A DNA stretch of 64,000 nt from an uncultured Verrucomicrobiota bacterium (GTDB lineage Bacteria; Verrucomicrobiota; Verrucomicrobiia; Opitutales; Opitutaceae), in assembly GCA_903869675.1 (NCBI GenBank), contig CAIQAB010000018.1:62001-126000 (forward strand), read 5' to 3'. Below the pieces are notes generated by a model. The model saw only the letters and a list, made by a program, of their open reading frames with translations, was not told the DNA's origin and made no database searches. The translations under genes were made by a program, and so were the position numbers. Positions 28,261 through 36,429 of the stretch are shown piece after piece (position 1 is the first letter of the stretch; every line of letters begins with the position of its first letter).

Positions 28261-29715
28261 ATGAAAAACTACCGTCTCATCGCGTCTGCCTTCACGGCCG
28301 CAGTTCTTAGCTCCTCGCTTCACGCCGCCATAGATCTCGTAGCCACCGCATCACTTTCCGGCGCTGGGTCGGATCTCTCCGGGTTGACTGGCACCCTCGA
28401 AAATGGCGTTTCCGCCAGCCTGCTCGGCGGCATGGGTTCCGGTCTTGCTTGGGCAGGCGGCAATACCTTCCTCGCCCTCCCAGACCGCGGTCCGAACGCC
28501 ACGGCATGGAATACCAGCGTAGATGATACCGCCTCCTACATCGCCCGCTTCAACACCGTTACCCTCGACCTGACCTACAACGGCAGTAGCTACTCGCTTA
28601 CCCCCACGCTGACCGGCACCACCCTGCTATATAGCACCACCGCCCTGAATTACGCAGCGGCCAGCGCCACCAATGCCAACATCGCCGGCGATGCCCTCAT
28701 CAACAATAGCACCGGCAAATACTATTTCACCGGACGTTCCGATAACTACTCGAGCGGTAATTCACTGAACTCCAATAACGCCCGCCTGGATCCCGAGGGT
28801 ATCCGTCTTTCCAAAGATGGAACCAAAGTTTACGTTTCCGACGAGTATGGTCCCTATGTTTACGAGTTTGATCGCTCCAGCGGCGCTCGCACCCGCACCT
28901 TCAACCTGCCGACCAATCTGGCAGTCACCAACCTGAGCCCGCTAAGCAATACCGAGATCAACAACAACACCGTGGGCCGCATCGCCAACAAGGGAATGGA
29001 AGGCCTCGCGATCACCCCTGACGGCACCAAGCTCTATGGCTTCATGCAGAGCCCCCTCGAGCAAGACAGCACGAGCGGCGCCGGTAAGGGCAGCATCAAC
29101 CGCGTGGTGACCATCGATATCGCAACCGGCGCGACAACCGAGTTGGCCTACAACAACAAAGTCGGCACCAAGACCTACAACAGCAGCGAAATGCTCGCTA
29201 TTAACGACCATCAGTTCCTGGTGCTTGAGCGCGACGGCAGCGGCTTGGGCAATGGCGACTCCACCGCCTTCAAAAGCATCTACATGGTCGATTACTCCAC
29301 TGCCTCCGACATAACCGCCATGAGCGGAGAGACCACCATCGCTTCCTACGCTCCTGCCAAGTCCCTGTTCCTCGACCTCAAGTCCGTGCTGAACAATCAC
29401 AGCATCACCAATGCCCAGATCCCCGCCAAGCTCGAAGGCATGGCTTTCGGCAGTGATATCGAAGTCAACGGCACTACCTTCCACACCCTGCTAGTCGCTA
29501 ACGACAACGACTTCGTGCAAGGAGTCGCTGGCGATAACAAATGGTTCGCCTTCACCTTCACCGACGCCGACTTGACCACTCTCGGCGTTACCGGTGGCTT
29601 CACCAACCAGGTATTCACCTCTGGCGCGATTCCTGAGCCCTCTAGCTATGCCGCCATCGCCGGCACGCTCGGCCTCGGTCTTGCCTTCTATCGCCGCCGG
29701 CGCTCGGCCCGCTAA
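28261..29715 (+). CDS. Phytase-like/esterase-like exported protein with PEP-CTERM tail
   Basis: 484-residue exported protein. Signal peptide about residues 1-22 (ends SSSLHA). The body fits the 'esterase-like activity of phytase' beta-propeller family: LALPDRGPNA near residue 75, RLDPEGIRLSKDGTKVYVSDEYGPYVYEFD near 175-205, KGMEGLAITPDG near 243 and KLEGMAFGSD. The C terminus is a PEP-CTERM sorting signal: IPEPSSYA, a hydrophobic helix and RRRRSAR, for exosortase processing and envelope or matrix attachment. Substrate unknown. It has its own AT-rich upstream region (28130-28260) and a strong terminator, so it is probably monocistronic. No exosortase is in the window. Confidence 0.88.
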   Translation: MKNYRLIASAFTAAVLSSSLHAAIDLVATASLSGAGSDLSGLTGTLENGVSASLLGGMGSGLAWAGGNTFLALPDRGPNATAWNTSVDDTASYIARFNTVTLDLTYNGSSYSLTPTLTGTTLLYSTTALNYAAASATNANIAGDALINNSTGKYYFTGRSDNYSSGNSLNSNNARLDPEGIRLSKDGTKVYVSDEYGPYVYEFDRSSGARTRTFNLPTNLAVTNLSPLSNTEINNNTVGRIANKGMEGLAITPDGTKLYGFMQSPLEQDSTSGAGKGSINRVVTIDIATGATTELAYNNKVGTKTYNSSEMLAINDHQFLVLERDGSGLGNGDSTAFKSIYMVDYSTASDITAMSGETTIASYAPAKSLFLDLKSVLNNHSITNAQIPAKLEGMAFGSDIEVNGTTFHTLLVANDNDFVQGVAGDNKWFAFTFTDADLTTLGVTGGFTNQVFTSGAIPEPSSYAAIAGTLGLGLAFYRRRRSAR

Positions 29716-29748
29716 AGAAAACCAACCACCCACCTCTAGTAACCACAA

Positions 29749-29775
29749 GCGGCCCGGCCTACCGGGCCGCTTTTT
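29749..29775 (+). terminator. Rho-independent terminator of the PEP-CTERM gene
   Basis: Perfect 9-bp GC stem (gcggcccgg / ccgggccgc), loop ccta, then five T. It starts 34 bases after the stop codon. Confidence 0.9.
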
Positions 29776-29809
29776 CGCGCTTATACGCCTGAACTGGAGC
29801 TCCCCAACC

Positions 29810-31168
29810 TTAAGACGCCCGCGGCCTATCCGCGGCAGCCGCAGACCGTCCCCTCGGTAGCAGCAGATTCAGCACGAGCGCAGTGATGCCGCCGGCGGCG
29901 ATACCGGATTCGAGCAAAGCCTTTACCCATTCCGGCAGCATGCCCAACCAGCTGGTTTGAGAAGGTGCGCCGAGACCGATGGCGAGCGAGAGCGCCACGA
30001 TCAACGCCTCGCGTTGCGAGATGCCCCGGCTCGCGATTAAACGCAGTCCGGAGACCGCCACTAGCCCGAAAAGCATCAAGGCCAGCGCGCCCAAAACCGC
30101 CGGCGGCATCGCCGTGACCCAGCGGCCGACCGCAGGGAAAAGCCCCAGCAGTGCCAGCATGAGCGCCATCAACGGACCGATGCGCCGGCTGGCCACTCCC
30201 GTGATTTGGATGACGCCGTTGTTTTGGGCGTAGGTGGTGCTGGGGAAGCCGCCCACCAGCGCCGAGGCGAGACTGGTCAACCCATCCGCCAACACACCAC
30301 CGCGCAGTCGCGCCCAGTGCGTCGGCCCCTCGGCCGGCAAACCGGAAAGCTCCGCCGTGGCGGTCATGTCACCCATCGCCTCAAGCACCGAGACGAGATA
30401 GATAAACGCAAAAGGCAGCATCAGCGACCAGCTAAAGGAGAAACCATGCGGCAACCAGCGAGGCAAAGTGATCCAGGTGCCGTCCGCCGCCTCCGGCGCG
30501 TGCAACCAACCGCCCGCAGCGCACACGAGGTAGCCCGCCGCCACTCCACACAAGACCGAGGCCAAGCGGGTCCAACGCCGCCCGGCGGCCTGAGCACCCA
30601 GCACCACGGCGATGACGATGCCCGCGACCAGCCCGCCCGCCCACGGAGGCGCCCCCGCCGCCGCCGGGGCCACGATGCCATACATGGCGGACGGGATCAA
30701 GGTCAGCCCGATGAGCAGCACGACCACCCCGGATACCAGCGGGGTAAACACTTGGCGCAGCTTGGGCAAAAACGGAGCGAGCACGAGTTGCACCGGGGCC
30801 GTCACCAGCGACATACCCAGCATCAAAGCCAGCCCGCCCGCTTGTCCGGCAAGTATCAGCGGCTGCAGAAAAGAGAAACTCGTCCCCGTGACACTCAATA
30901 AGCCCGAGCCCACCGGCCCCGGTCTCATGGTTTGCAGTAAAGTGCCAAGCGCCGAGGCCATCAGGGCCATGCTAACGAGGTAGGCGGTATCGGCCGCCGG
31001 CCACTTGAGAATGCCCGCCAAGATGAGCGGAGACGTGATCGTGCCCACCACCATGGCCGCTACTTGTTGCGCGCTCACCAGCAGCGCGGGCCCGGCCGGC
31101 ACTGGTTCCTCCAGACCATAAACCAAGGTAGGCGACGGCGATTGATCAGGGAAGTCGGATTTTTCCAC
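29810..31168 (-). CDS. NCS2-family nucleobase:cation symporter (xanthine/uracil permease type)
   Basis: 452-residue inner-membrane protein with about 14 hydrophobic segments. VYGLEEPVPAGPALL at the N terminus and QNNGVIQITGVASRRIG (the NCS2 signature area) support the family; the re-entrant NxxGxxxxTG loop is present. Members import xanthine, uric acid, hypoxanthine, guanine or uracil with protons. It diverges from a purine-type phosphoribosyltransferase at 31283, with 114 bases between, so purine uptake and salvage are likely linked. Confidence 0.9.
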   Translation of the reverse strand: MEKSDFPDQSPSPTLVYGLEEPVPAGPALLVSAQQVAAMVVGTITSPLILAGILKWPAADTAYLVSMALMASALGTLLQTMRPGPVGSGLLSVTGTSFSFLQPLILAGQAGGLALMLGMSLVTAPVQLVLAPFLPKLRQVFTPLVSGVVVLLIGLTLIPSAMYGIVAPAAAGAPPWAGGLVAGIVIAVVLGAQAAGRRWTRLASVLCGVAAGYLVCAAGGWLHAPEAADGTWITLPRWLPHGFSFSWSLMLPFAFIYLVSVLEAMGDMTATAELSGLPAEGPTHWARLRGGVLADGLTSLASALVGGFPSTTYAQNNGVIQITGVASRRIGPLMALMLALLGLFPAVGRWVTAMPPAVLGALALMLFGLVAVSGLRLIASRGISQREALIVALSLAIGLGAPSQTSWLGMLPEWVKALLESGIAAGGITALVLNLLLPRGRSAAAADRPRAS

Positions 31169-31282
31169 ACCGGAAAAGTTAGCACACCATGGGCCAGAGC
31201 AAGCGGGACTGGCACCGTGTTTGCTGGATTTTTGGGGGCATCTGAGGCCGCCTGTCTCCTATCCGCCCCCTTTTACTCGCCA

Positions 31283-31846
31283 ATGCACTTACCTGAACAC
31301 CTCGACCGTCTCTACACGCCCGCCCAGATCGAGGCACGGCTGGGCGAACTCGCCATCAGCCTGGATTCGTGGGCGGCCGAGGCGCAGGCCGAGACCGGCC
31401 GTCTCTTGCTCGCCGTGTGCCTGCTCCGGGGAGGCGTATTCTTTTTTTCCGATTTGCTTCTGCACTCGCGGCAATCGGTGGAGCCCGGATTCTGCCGCGC
31501 CTGGAGCTACCTCAAGGGCAGCAACGGACAGCCCGAGGACACCGTGCGCATGGACTGGCAGGGACTCGAGGTGCGGGATCGCCATGTGGTCCTGATCGAT
31601 AATATCTGCGACAGCGGACGCACCTTGGCCGCCGCAACCGCGCAGCTCGAGTCCTGGGGCGCGCGCAAGGTCCGCACCGCTGTCATCGTGCATCGCCAGC
31701 GGGCGGACTCGCGCCACACGCCTACGCTCACGGGCTTTGTTTACCCGGGAGTGGAGTGGCTGGTCGGCTATGGTCTGCGAGATCGCGATGCAGACCTGAT
31801 GAATACTCGCGCTATTTTCACCGTGCGGGGCAGCGGCACGGGCTGA
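31283..31846 (+). CDS. Hypoxanthine-guanine-type phosphoribosyltransferase
   Basis: 187-residue phosphoribosyltransferase, probably purine salvage (base + PRPP to nucleotide). The PRPP-binding loop is VVLIDNICDSGRTL, residues 102-115. In bacterial Hpt the first acidic pair is ED; here it is D106-N107, so one Mg/ribose-binding carboxylate is an amide, while D110 is kept. LLLAVCLLRGGVFFFSDLL matches the PPi-binding region. Start ATG at 31283 gives the normal length; the frame extends upstream through the shared promoter region. Divergent from the NCS2 permease. Base preference cannot be assigned. Confidence 0.82.
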   Translation: MHLPEHLDRLYTPAQIEARLGELAISLDSWAAEAQAETGRLLLAVCLLRGGVFFFSDLLLHSRQSVEPGFCRAWSYLKGSNGQPEDTVRMDWQGLEVRDRHVVLIDNICDSGRTLAAATAQLESWGARKVRTAVIVHRQRADSRHTPTLTGFVYPGVEWLVGYGLRDRDADLMNTRAIFTVRGSGTG

Positions 31847-31853
31847 GGCCCGG

Positions 31854-32594
31854 TCACGCGAGGTCAAAAAGCAGCGCCTCGCACGCCGCGATGGCCGTCA
31901 AAGACAGCACGCCGGAGGTCTCGGTGCTGGCCCCGTCGCCGGTCTGGAGTGGCAGGCCGTTGAGTGCGAGTGCACCCCGCGTGATTTGCAGCCACGCGCC
32001 ATGACCCGCCGGCAAGGCGTGCGTGACGGATTCCCCCGGCTGCAGTCGCACGCGGTAAACGTCCGCCTCCTGGTTGATAGTCGCCGAGCCTTCCCGTCCA
32101 TCGGGCGAAATCACCAGCACCTTGCGCGCGGAGGCATGCTCGGGCGCGGGTTCCCACTCAGTGTAGCGGGGGGTAAGGCCGCGGGCCCGGGGCAGTATCC
32201 AGATCTGCAAAAAATGCAGCGGTGCGGAGTCCGAGGGATTGAATTCACTGTGCGTCACTCCACGGCCCGCGCTCATGAGCTGGATCCGGCCTGGAGTCAG
32301 CACGCGGCCGTTCCCCAGGCTGTCCTTGTGTTCGATGGCCCCTTCAAGCACGTAGCTGAAAATCTCCATATCACGATGCGGATGGGCGCCGAAACCACGG
32401 CCAGGCGCGACCCGGTCGTCATTGATGACGCGCAAAGTGCGAAAGCCCATGTGCGCGGGATCGTGATAGTCAGCGAAGGAGAAACTGTGCCAGGAATCCA
32501 GCCAGCCGAGATCCGCGTGCCCCCGTGCAGCCGCAGGACGAAGCGTGATGGCACCAGCCGGAACGCCGGCGAGGTCGTCGTGTGTGTTCTTCAT
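31854..32594 (-). CDS. Pirin family protein (YhhW-like)
   Basis: 246-residue double cupin. Metal ligands of the N-terminal cupin are seen in FGAHPHRDMEIFSYV (two His) and in the HSEFN/GRIQLMSAGRGVTHSE region (His, Glu). DSWHSFSFADYHDP near residue 35 is the classic pirin start. Members show quercetin 2,3-dioxygenase or regulatory activity. It is convergent with the phosphoribosyltransferase (7-base gap). Its upstream region is occupied from 11 bases before the ATG by a 153-bp palindromic element, which must contain or displace its promoter. Confidence 0.9.
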   Translation of the reverse strand: MKNTHDDLAGVPAGAITLRPAAARGHADLGWLDSWHSFSFADYHDPAHMGFRTLRVINDDRVAPGRGFGAHPHRDMEIFSYVLEGAIEHKDSLGNGRVLTPGRIQLMSAGRGVTHSEFNPSDSAPLHFLQIWILPRARGLTPRYTEWEPAPEHASARKVLVISPDGREGSATINQEADVYRVRLQPGESVTHALPAGHGAWLQITRGALALNGLPLQTGDGASTETSGVLSLTAIAACEALLFDLA

Positions 32595-32604
32595 CTAGCG
32601 TGTG

Positions 32605-32757
32605 TCTGGGAAATAAACTCGCCGTGCGCCAGAGGAGAAACTCGCTCGGCCAAGGCGACCGAGGCGGATGTGGACCAGCGGCCCATGCTGCCGAGGGCAA
32701 CGCTGAAACAGCGAGTTGCTCGTCTGGTTTGCGCGCATAGTGAGTTCATTTCCCAGA
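32605..32757. repeat. 153-bp imperfect palindromic element (MITE-like)
   Basis: The ends form a long inverted repeat: tctgggaaataaactc at 32605-32620 against gagttcatttcccaga at 32742-32757, continuing inward to about 25 positions with 21 matches. A second nested arm follows (32630-32646 with 32710-32727), and cgctgaaacagcg near 32701-32713 is a small hairpin of its own. The whole can fold into one long branched hairpin. Read outward, both ends encode a similar (G/S)EFISQ peptide, a by-product of the symmetry. No transposase. It looks like a small non-autonomous or REP-type element. Confidence 0.6.
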
Positions 32758-33094
32758 AACAAACTAAGCAGCAAAAGTAAAAAACGACTTTAGCGAAACT
32801 GCGGTGATGCCACAGGATGGGCATGCTGGGAAATGCAAAAATAATGACCTAAAATGCACGCACACACCTGTCCAATTTCGAGATCTAAATAGAGCGCAAA
32901 CGTGCCGCCTTTTACCGATAATCTCCCACACGCTTTCGGCATCTGTTTGCAGACACGGCCCGCTTGCCGGTCGTTGTGGTCGCTTGCGTGCTAGACGGGT
33001 CGTCAGCCTCCAGTCCCGCCCTTCGCCTGGGCTTCCCCTCCCGCCCGCTCTTCCCCAACTTAACCATCACCTTTCCCCTTCACCTCTTTTTTCC
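32758..33094 (+). other. Leader region of the KdgK-like gene
   Basis: About 340 bases between the palindromic element and the kinase start. The first half is AT-rich with a possible -10 (taaaat near 32850). The last 100 bases are strongly C/T-rich with no Shine-Dalgarno sequence before the ATG. No gene or known riboswitch is seen. Confidence 0.4.
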
Positions 33095-34189
33095 ATGAGC
33101 CTCCCTATCAAACCCGCTAAATCTACCGTATTCGACCAGATCTCGCTCGGCGAGGTCATGCTCCGCCTCGATCCAGGCGAGGGCCGCATCCGCACCGCCC
33201 GCTCTTTTGCCGCCTGGGAAGGCGGTGGTGAATACAACACCTCCCGAGGCCTCCGTAAATGCTTCGGCCTGAAAACCGCCGTCGCCACCTCGTTCGTAGA
33301 CAACGAAATCGGTCACCTGATCGAAGACTTCATCATGCAGGGCGGCGTCGCCACCGATTTCATCCAGTGGCGCGAAGACGACGGCATCGGTCGCAACGTG
33401 CGCAACGGCCTGAACTTCACCGAGCGTGGCTTCGGCATTCGTGGCGCCGTAGGCAATCCCGACCGCGGCAACACCGCCGCCTCGCAAATCAAGCCCGGCG
33501 ATTTTAACTGGGATCATATCTTCGGCGAACTCGGGGCGCGTTGGTTCCACACCGGCGGCATCTTCGCCGCCCTCTCCGCCTCCACCGCCGAGGCCACCAT
33601 CGAGGCCGTGCAGGCCGCCAAAAAACACGGCGTGATCGTGTCCTACGACCTGAACTACCGCCCCTCGCTCTGGAAGACCATCGGCGGCCTGAAGAAAGCC
33701 CAGGAGGTCAACCGCGAGATCGCCAAATACGTCGATGTAATGATCGGCAATGAGGAGGACTTCACCGCCTCACTCGGTTTCGCGGTCAAGGGCGCCGAGG
33801 ACCTGAAGCACATCGAGACCGACGCCTTCAAGGCCATGATCGAAACCGCCGTGAAGGAGTTCCCCAATTTCAAGGTCGCCGCCACCACCCTCCGCCACGT
33901 GCACACCGCCACCGTGAACGACTGGTCGGCCATCCTCTGGCACGACGGCCAGTTCTACGAGAGCAAGCAGTATCCCCGCCTCGAGATCCTCGACCGCGTC
34001 GGCGGCGGCGACAGTTTCGCCTCGGGACTGCAGTTCGGCTTCCTCGAGTTCAACGACCCGAAAAAGGCCGTCGAATACGGAGCCGCCCACGGTGCGCTCG
34101 CCTCGACCACGCCCGGCGACACCTCCATGGCTACCCGCAAGGAGGTCGAGAAGACCATCGGCGGGGGCGGCGCCCGCGTGGTGCGTTAA
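33095..34189 (+). CDS. kdgK: PfkB-family sugar kinase, 2-keto-3-deoxygluconate kinase-like
   Basis: 364-residue ribokinase-fold enzyme. SLGEVMLRLDPGEGRI near residue 17 and WEGGGEYNTSRGL near 45 fit KdgK-type members, which phosphorylate 2-keto-3-deoxygluconate from pectin or alginate breakdown. The anion-hole motif is DRVGGGDSFASGL near residue 300, so the usual GAGD is GGGD; the catalytic Asp is kept. Start ATG at 33095 (MSLPIKPAK). It stands alone between the palindromic element and a convergent PRC-barrel gene. Sugar specificity is not proven. Confidence 0.82.
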   Translation: MSLPIKPAKSTVFDQISLGEVMLRLDPGEGRIRTARSFAAWEGGGEYNTSRGLRKCFGLKTAVATSFVDNEIGHLIEDFIMQGGVATDFIQWREDDGIGRNVRNGLNFTERGFGIRGAVGNPDRGNTAASQIKPGDFNWDHIFGELGARWFHTGGIFAALSASTAEATIEAVQAAKKHGVIVSYDLNYRPSLWKTIGGLKKAQEVNREIAKYVDVMIGNEEDFTASLGFAVKGAEDLKHIETDAFKAMIETAVKEFPNFKVAATTLRHVHTATVNDWSAILWHDGQFYESKQYPRLEILDRVGGGDSFASGLQFGFLEFNDPKKAVEYGAAHGALASTTPGDTSMATRKEVEKTIGGGGARVVR

Positions 34190-34215
34190 GGGCCGCTTTC
34201 CCTGACCGGCCCTCC

Positions 34216-34244
34216 GGCCGGCGCGCCCATCGGCCGCGCCGGCC
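34216..34244. terminator. Strong GC hairpin between convergent genes
   Basis: Perfect 10-bp stem (ggccggcgcg / cgcgccggcc) with a 9-base loop between the kinase stop (34189) and the PRC-barrel stop (34281). No T-run on either side, so it is terminator-like only by position and stability. Confidence 0.4.
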
Positions 34245-34280
34245 TCGCTAACCGCTAAGCCCAAGCCCGGGGCGCCAGGC

Positions 34281-34967
34281 TTACCCGACCACCACGTGGT
34301 GGTCGGCAGTGTTGCGGATATCCTCTTGCGAGAGAGAGGTATATACCTTTGACTCCGGGTAGCTAATGCGGTCGATTTTATCCGTCGGGATAAGCACTTC
34401 CTTACCGGCATACCAATGACCGGTCTCGACCACTAGGTCGCGCACCGACCAGCTACGATCGTTTACTTTGAAGTCGATCACGTGCCCAGCGTCACCGCTC
34501 GAAGTCTCGACGTGGTAACCGGTGACCGCGACGGCGCTGCGGAGCTTGGGATCCCCCCGATGCACGTAGTCCATGCGTGCGCCAAAGCTGTTCGCCTCCG
34601 GCAGCAGCACCGGGTAACCGCCCATGCCCCACAAGCCGCCTCCGGACCAGTAGCCGGGCCAGCCGTAATAAGAATAATAATCCTGCTCATATTGGCGGGA
34701 AACGGGCTTGTGGGTATCGATCGAGGGAGCGTGCTCAATCTGTGCCTTGGTCAATTTTATCGAGAGCGTGCGATTCTCCGCATTGAGATGGCCGAAAGCG
34801 TGGGGCGAGATGAGCACCAGACGCCCGGTCAACCACGAGCCGGTGTCGACCACTAGGTAACGCACGGCCCAAGAATAATCATCAAAATAGAAATCTTTGA
34901 TGTGACCGATCTCACCATTGGTGGCCGCGAGTTTATAACCGTAAAGTGCTTTGAGATTATGCAGCAT
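34281..34967 (-). CDS. Tandem PRC-barrel protein
   Basis: 228-residue protein with two PRC-barrel domains. The first covers about residues 5-75 (GYKLAATNGEIGHIKDFYFDD, then VRYLVVDTGSWLTGR), the second about 140-215 (GYHVETSSGDAGHVIDFKVND, then VRDLVVETGHWYAGKEVLIP). The linker is rich in Tyr, Gly and Trp (YYSYYGWPGYWSGGGLWG). No signal peptide. PRC barrels bind protein partners or RNA; stress-linked roles are common but not shown here. It follows a DUF2934 gene by 23 bases, a frequent partner in stress-type operons. Confidence 0.85.
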   Translation of the reverse strand: MLHNLKALYGYKLAATNGEIGHIKDFYFDDYSWAVRYLVVDTGSWLTGRLVLISPHAFGHLNAENRTLSIKLTKAQIEHAPSIDTHKPVSRQYEQDYYSYYGWPGYWSGGGLWGMGGYPVLLPEANSFGARMDYVHRGDPKLRSAVAVTGYHVETSSGDAGHVIDFKVNDRSWSVRDLVVETGHWYAGKEVLIPTDKIDRISYPESKVYTSLSQEDIRNTADHHVVVG

Positions 34968-34990
34968 AGGAGTGGGTAGGTTTTGCGGGT

Positions 34991-35311
34991 TCAGCGCTTG
35001 GCGCGCAGGGCGGTAGACCGGACCGGCGCGGCCACGGACGGCAGGCTCGGCGCGGTCGAAGCAGTCGCGACTGCGGCGAGCGCGGAGGGGGAAGCGGCGT
35101 AGCCGTTTACCGCCATATGGCGGTGCAGGCGCTCGCCTGATTCGTGGGCGGGGATGCGGGCGCGCAGGCAGGCGGACGCCTCGAGCCAGTTCTCAAGATC
35201 GCGGCCCGAGGCGCGATTACTTTGCTCATAAAGGTGGTAGGCGTAGTCGCGAACCAGTTCCTCGCAGGGACTGGAATCGGCACAATCGACAGAGGAGGAA
35301 GCAGTTTTCAT
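34991..35311 (-). CDS. DUF2934 domain protein
   Basis: 106-residue protein. The DUF2934 motif is DYAYHLYEQSNRASGRDLENWLEA at residues about 21-45, followed by an Ala/Ser-rich tail of low complexity ending in basic residues. Function unknown. Start ATG at 35311 (MKTASSS); upstream in-frame codons are not convincing. It lies 23 bases before the PRC-barrel gene and both are likely co-transcribed. Confidence 0.75.
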   Translation of the reverse strand: MKTASSSVDCADSSPCEELVRDYAYHLYEQSNRASGRDLENWLEASACLRARIPAHESGERLHRHMAVNGYAASPSALAAVATASTAPSLPSVAAPVRSTALRAKR

Positions 35312-35422
35312 AGGATCAAGGAGGGGGCACGCGGGCATCGCGTGCCATCGCCGATAGCCTACTCCTGAATCCCTCACATGGACATGGGGTCTAGACCTCC
35401 CCCCCGCGGGTCAGCACCCTGC

Positions 35423-36391
35423 TCAGCGCAAACCGCAAGCCCGGCGGGCACGCGCGAGCACGACCTCAGCCACCGCGCGAGCCCGAGCCGCGCCTTCGCG
35501 CAACACCGCCTCGACATGCGCCGGATCCGCGGCCAGCGCGGCGCGACGCGCACGGGCTCCCTCAAAATGAGTCCAGACCTGCTCAAAAAGGATCTTCTTG
35601 AGGTCGCCGTAACCAAGCCCGCCGGCGCGCAAGCGCTCCTCGGTCTCAAGGGCAAACGCCGGGGCGGCGACCACTTTAAGCAGGCGGATGGCAAGGTTCT
35701 GATCGGCGTCGGGCTTGGGCTCACCGGGGGCGCGTGAATCCATCGGGATGCCCATGATCTTTTTGCGCGTGGCTTTCTCGTCACCGAAGAGATCGAGGGT
35801 GTTGCCGTAGCTCTTGCTCATCTTTTGCCCATCAAGGCCGGGCACGACCGCGGATTCATCGCGGATCACGCTATCGGGCACCACGAAGGTCTCACCATAG
35901 GCCAGGTTAAACTTGATCGCCATGTCGCGAGTCATCTCCACGTGCTGCTTCTGGTCGCGGCCGACCGGCACATGAGTGGTGTCGTAGAGGAGGATATCGG
36001 CCGCCATGAGCACCGGATAAGTGAAGAGCCCCACGTTTGCGGCAAGGCCTCGGGCGGTCTTGTCCTTGTAGCTGTGGGCCCGCTCCAAAAGCCCCATTGG
36101 CGCGAGCGTGCCAAGCATCCAGGCGAGCTCGCACACCTCGGGGACATCGCTCTGGCGCCAGAGCACGCTCTTGGCTGGATCCAGCCCGCAAGCCAACCAG
36201 TCGAGGGCGACGCCGAGGGTGTAGTCACGCCGCTTTTGCGGATCCGTGAGCGACGTCATCGAGTGGTAGTCGGCGATGAAGTAGAAACAGTCGCCGGCCC
36301 GGTCCTGCGCCGAGATCGCCGGCTGCATGGCACCGAGGTAGTTGCCAAGATGAAGGATGCCCGAAGGCTGGATGCCGGTGAGAGTGCGCAT
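35423..36391 (-). CDS. trpS: Tryptophanyl-tRNA synthetase
   Basis: 322-residue class I aminoacyl-tRNA synthetase. The nucleotide motif is HLGNYLGA (the TrpRS form of HIGH) at residues about 13-20 and the KMSKS loop is GQKMSKSYGN near residue 195. Start ATG at 36391 (MRTLTGIQPSG) puts the first motif at the usual place. Third gene of a minus-strand group with two left-handed beta-helix proteins (gap of 38 bases). Confidence 0.96.
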   Translation of the reverse strand: MRTLTGIQPSGILHLGNYLGAMQPAISAQDRAGDCFYFIADYHSMTSLTDPQKRRDYTLGVALDWLACGLDPAKSVLWRQSDVPEVCELAWMLGTLAPMGLLERAHSYKDKTARGLAANVGLFTYPVLMAADILLYDTTHVPVGRDQKQHVEMTRDMAIKFNLAYGETFVVPDSVIRDESAVVPGLDGQKMSKSYGNTLDLFGDEKATRKKIMGIPMDSRAPGEPKPDADQNLAIRLLKVVAAPAFALETEERLRAGGLGYGDLKKILFEQVWTHFEGARARRAALAADPAHVEAVLREGAARARAVAEVVLARARRACGLR

Positions 36392-36429
36392 GGGGGAAGG
36401 TGAAGTATGCGCCGAAACCGGGACGTGTT

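Noticed and set aside
32820-34189. Longer N terminus for the KdgK-like kinase
   Set aside because: Residues before the ATG at 33095 are not kinase-like and overlap a C/T-rich leader.
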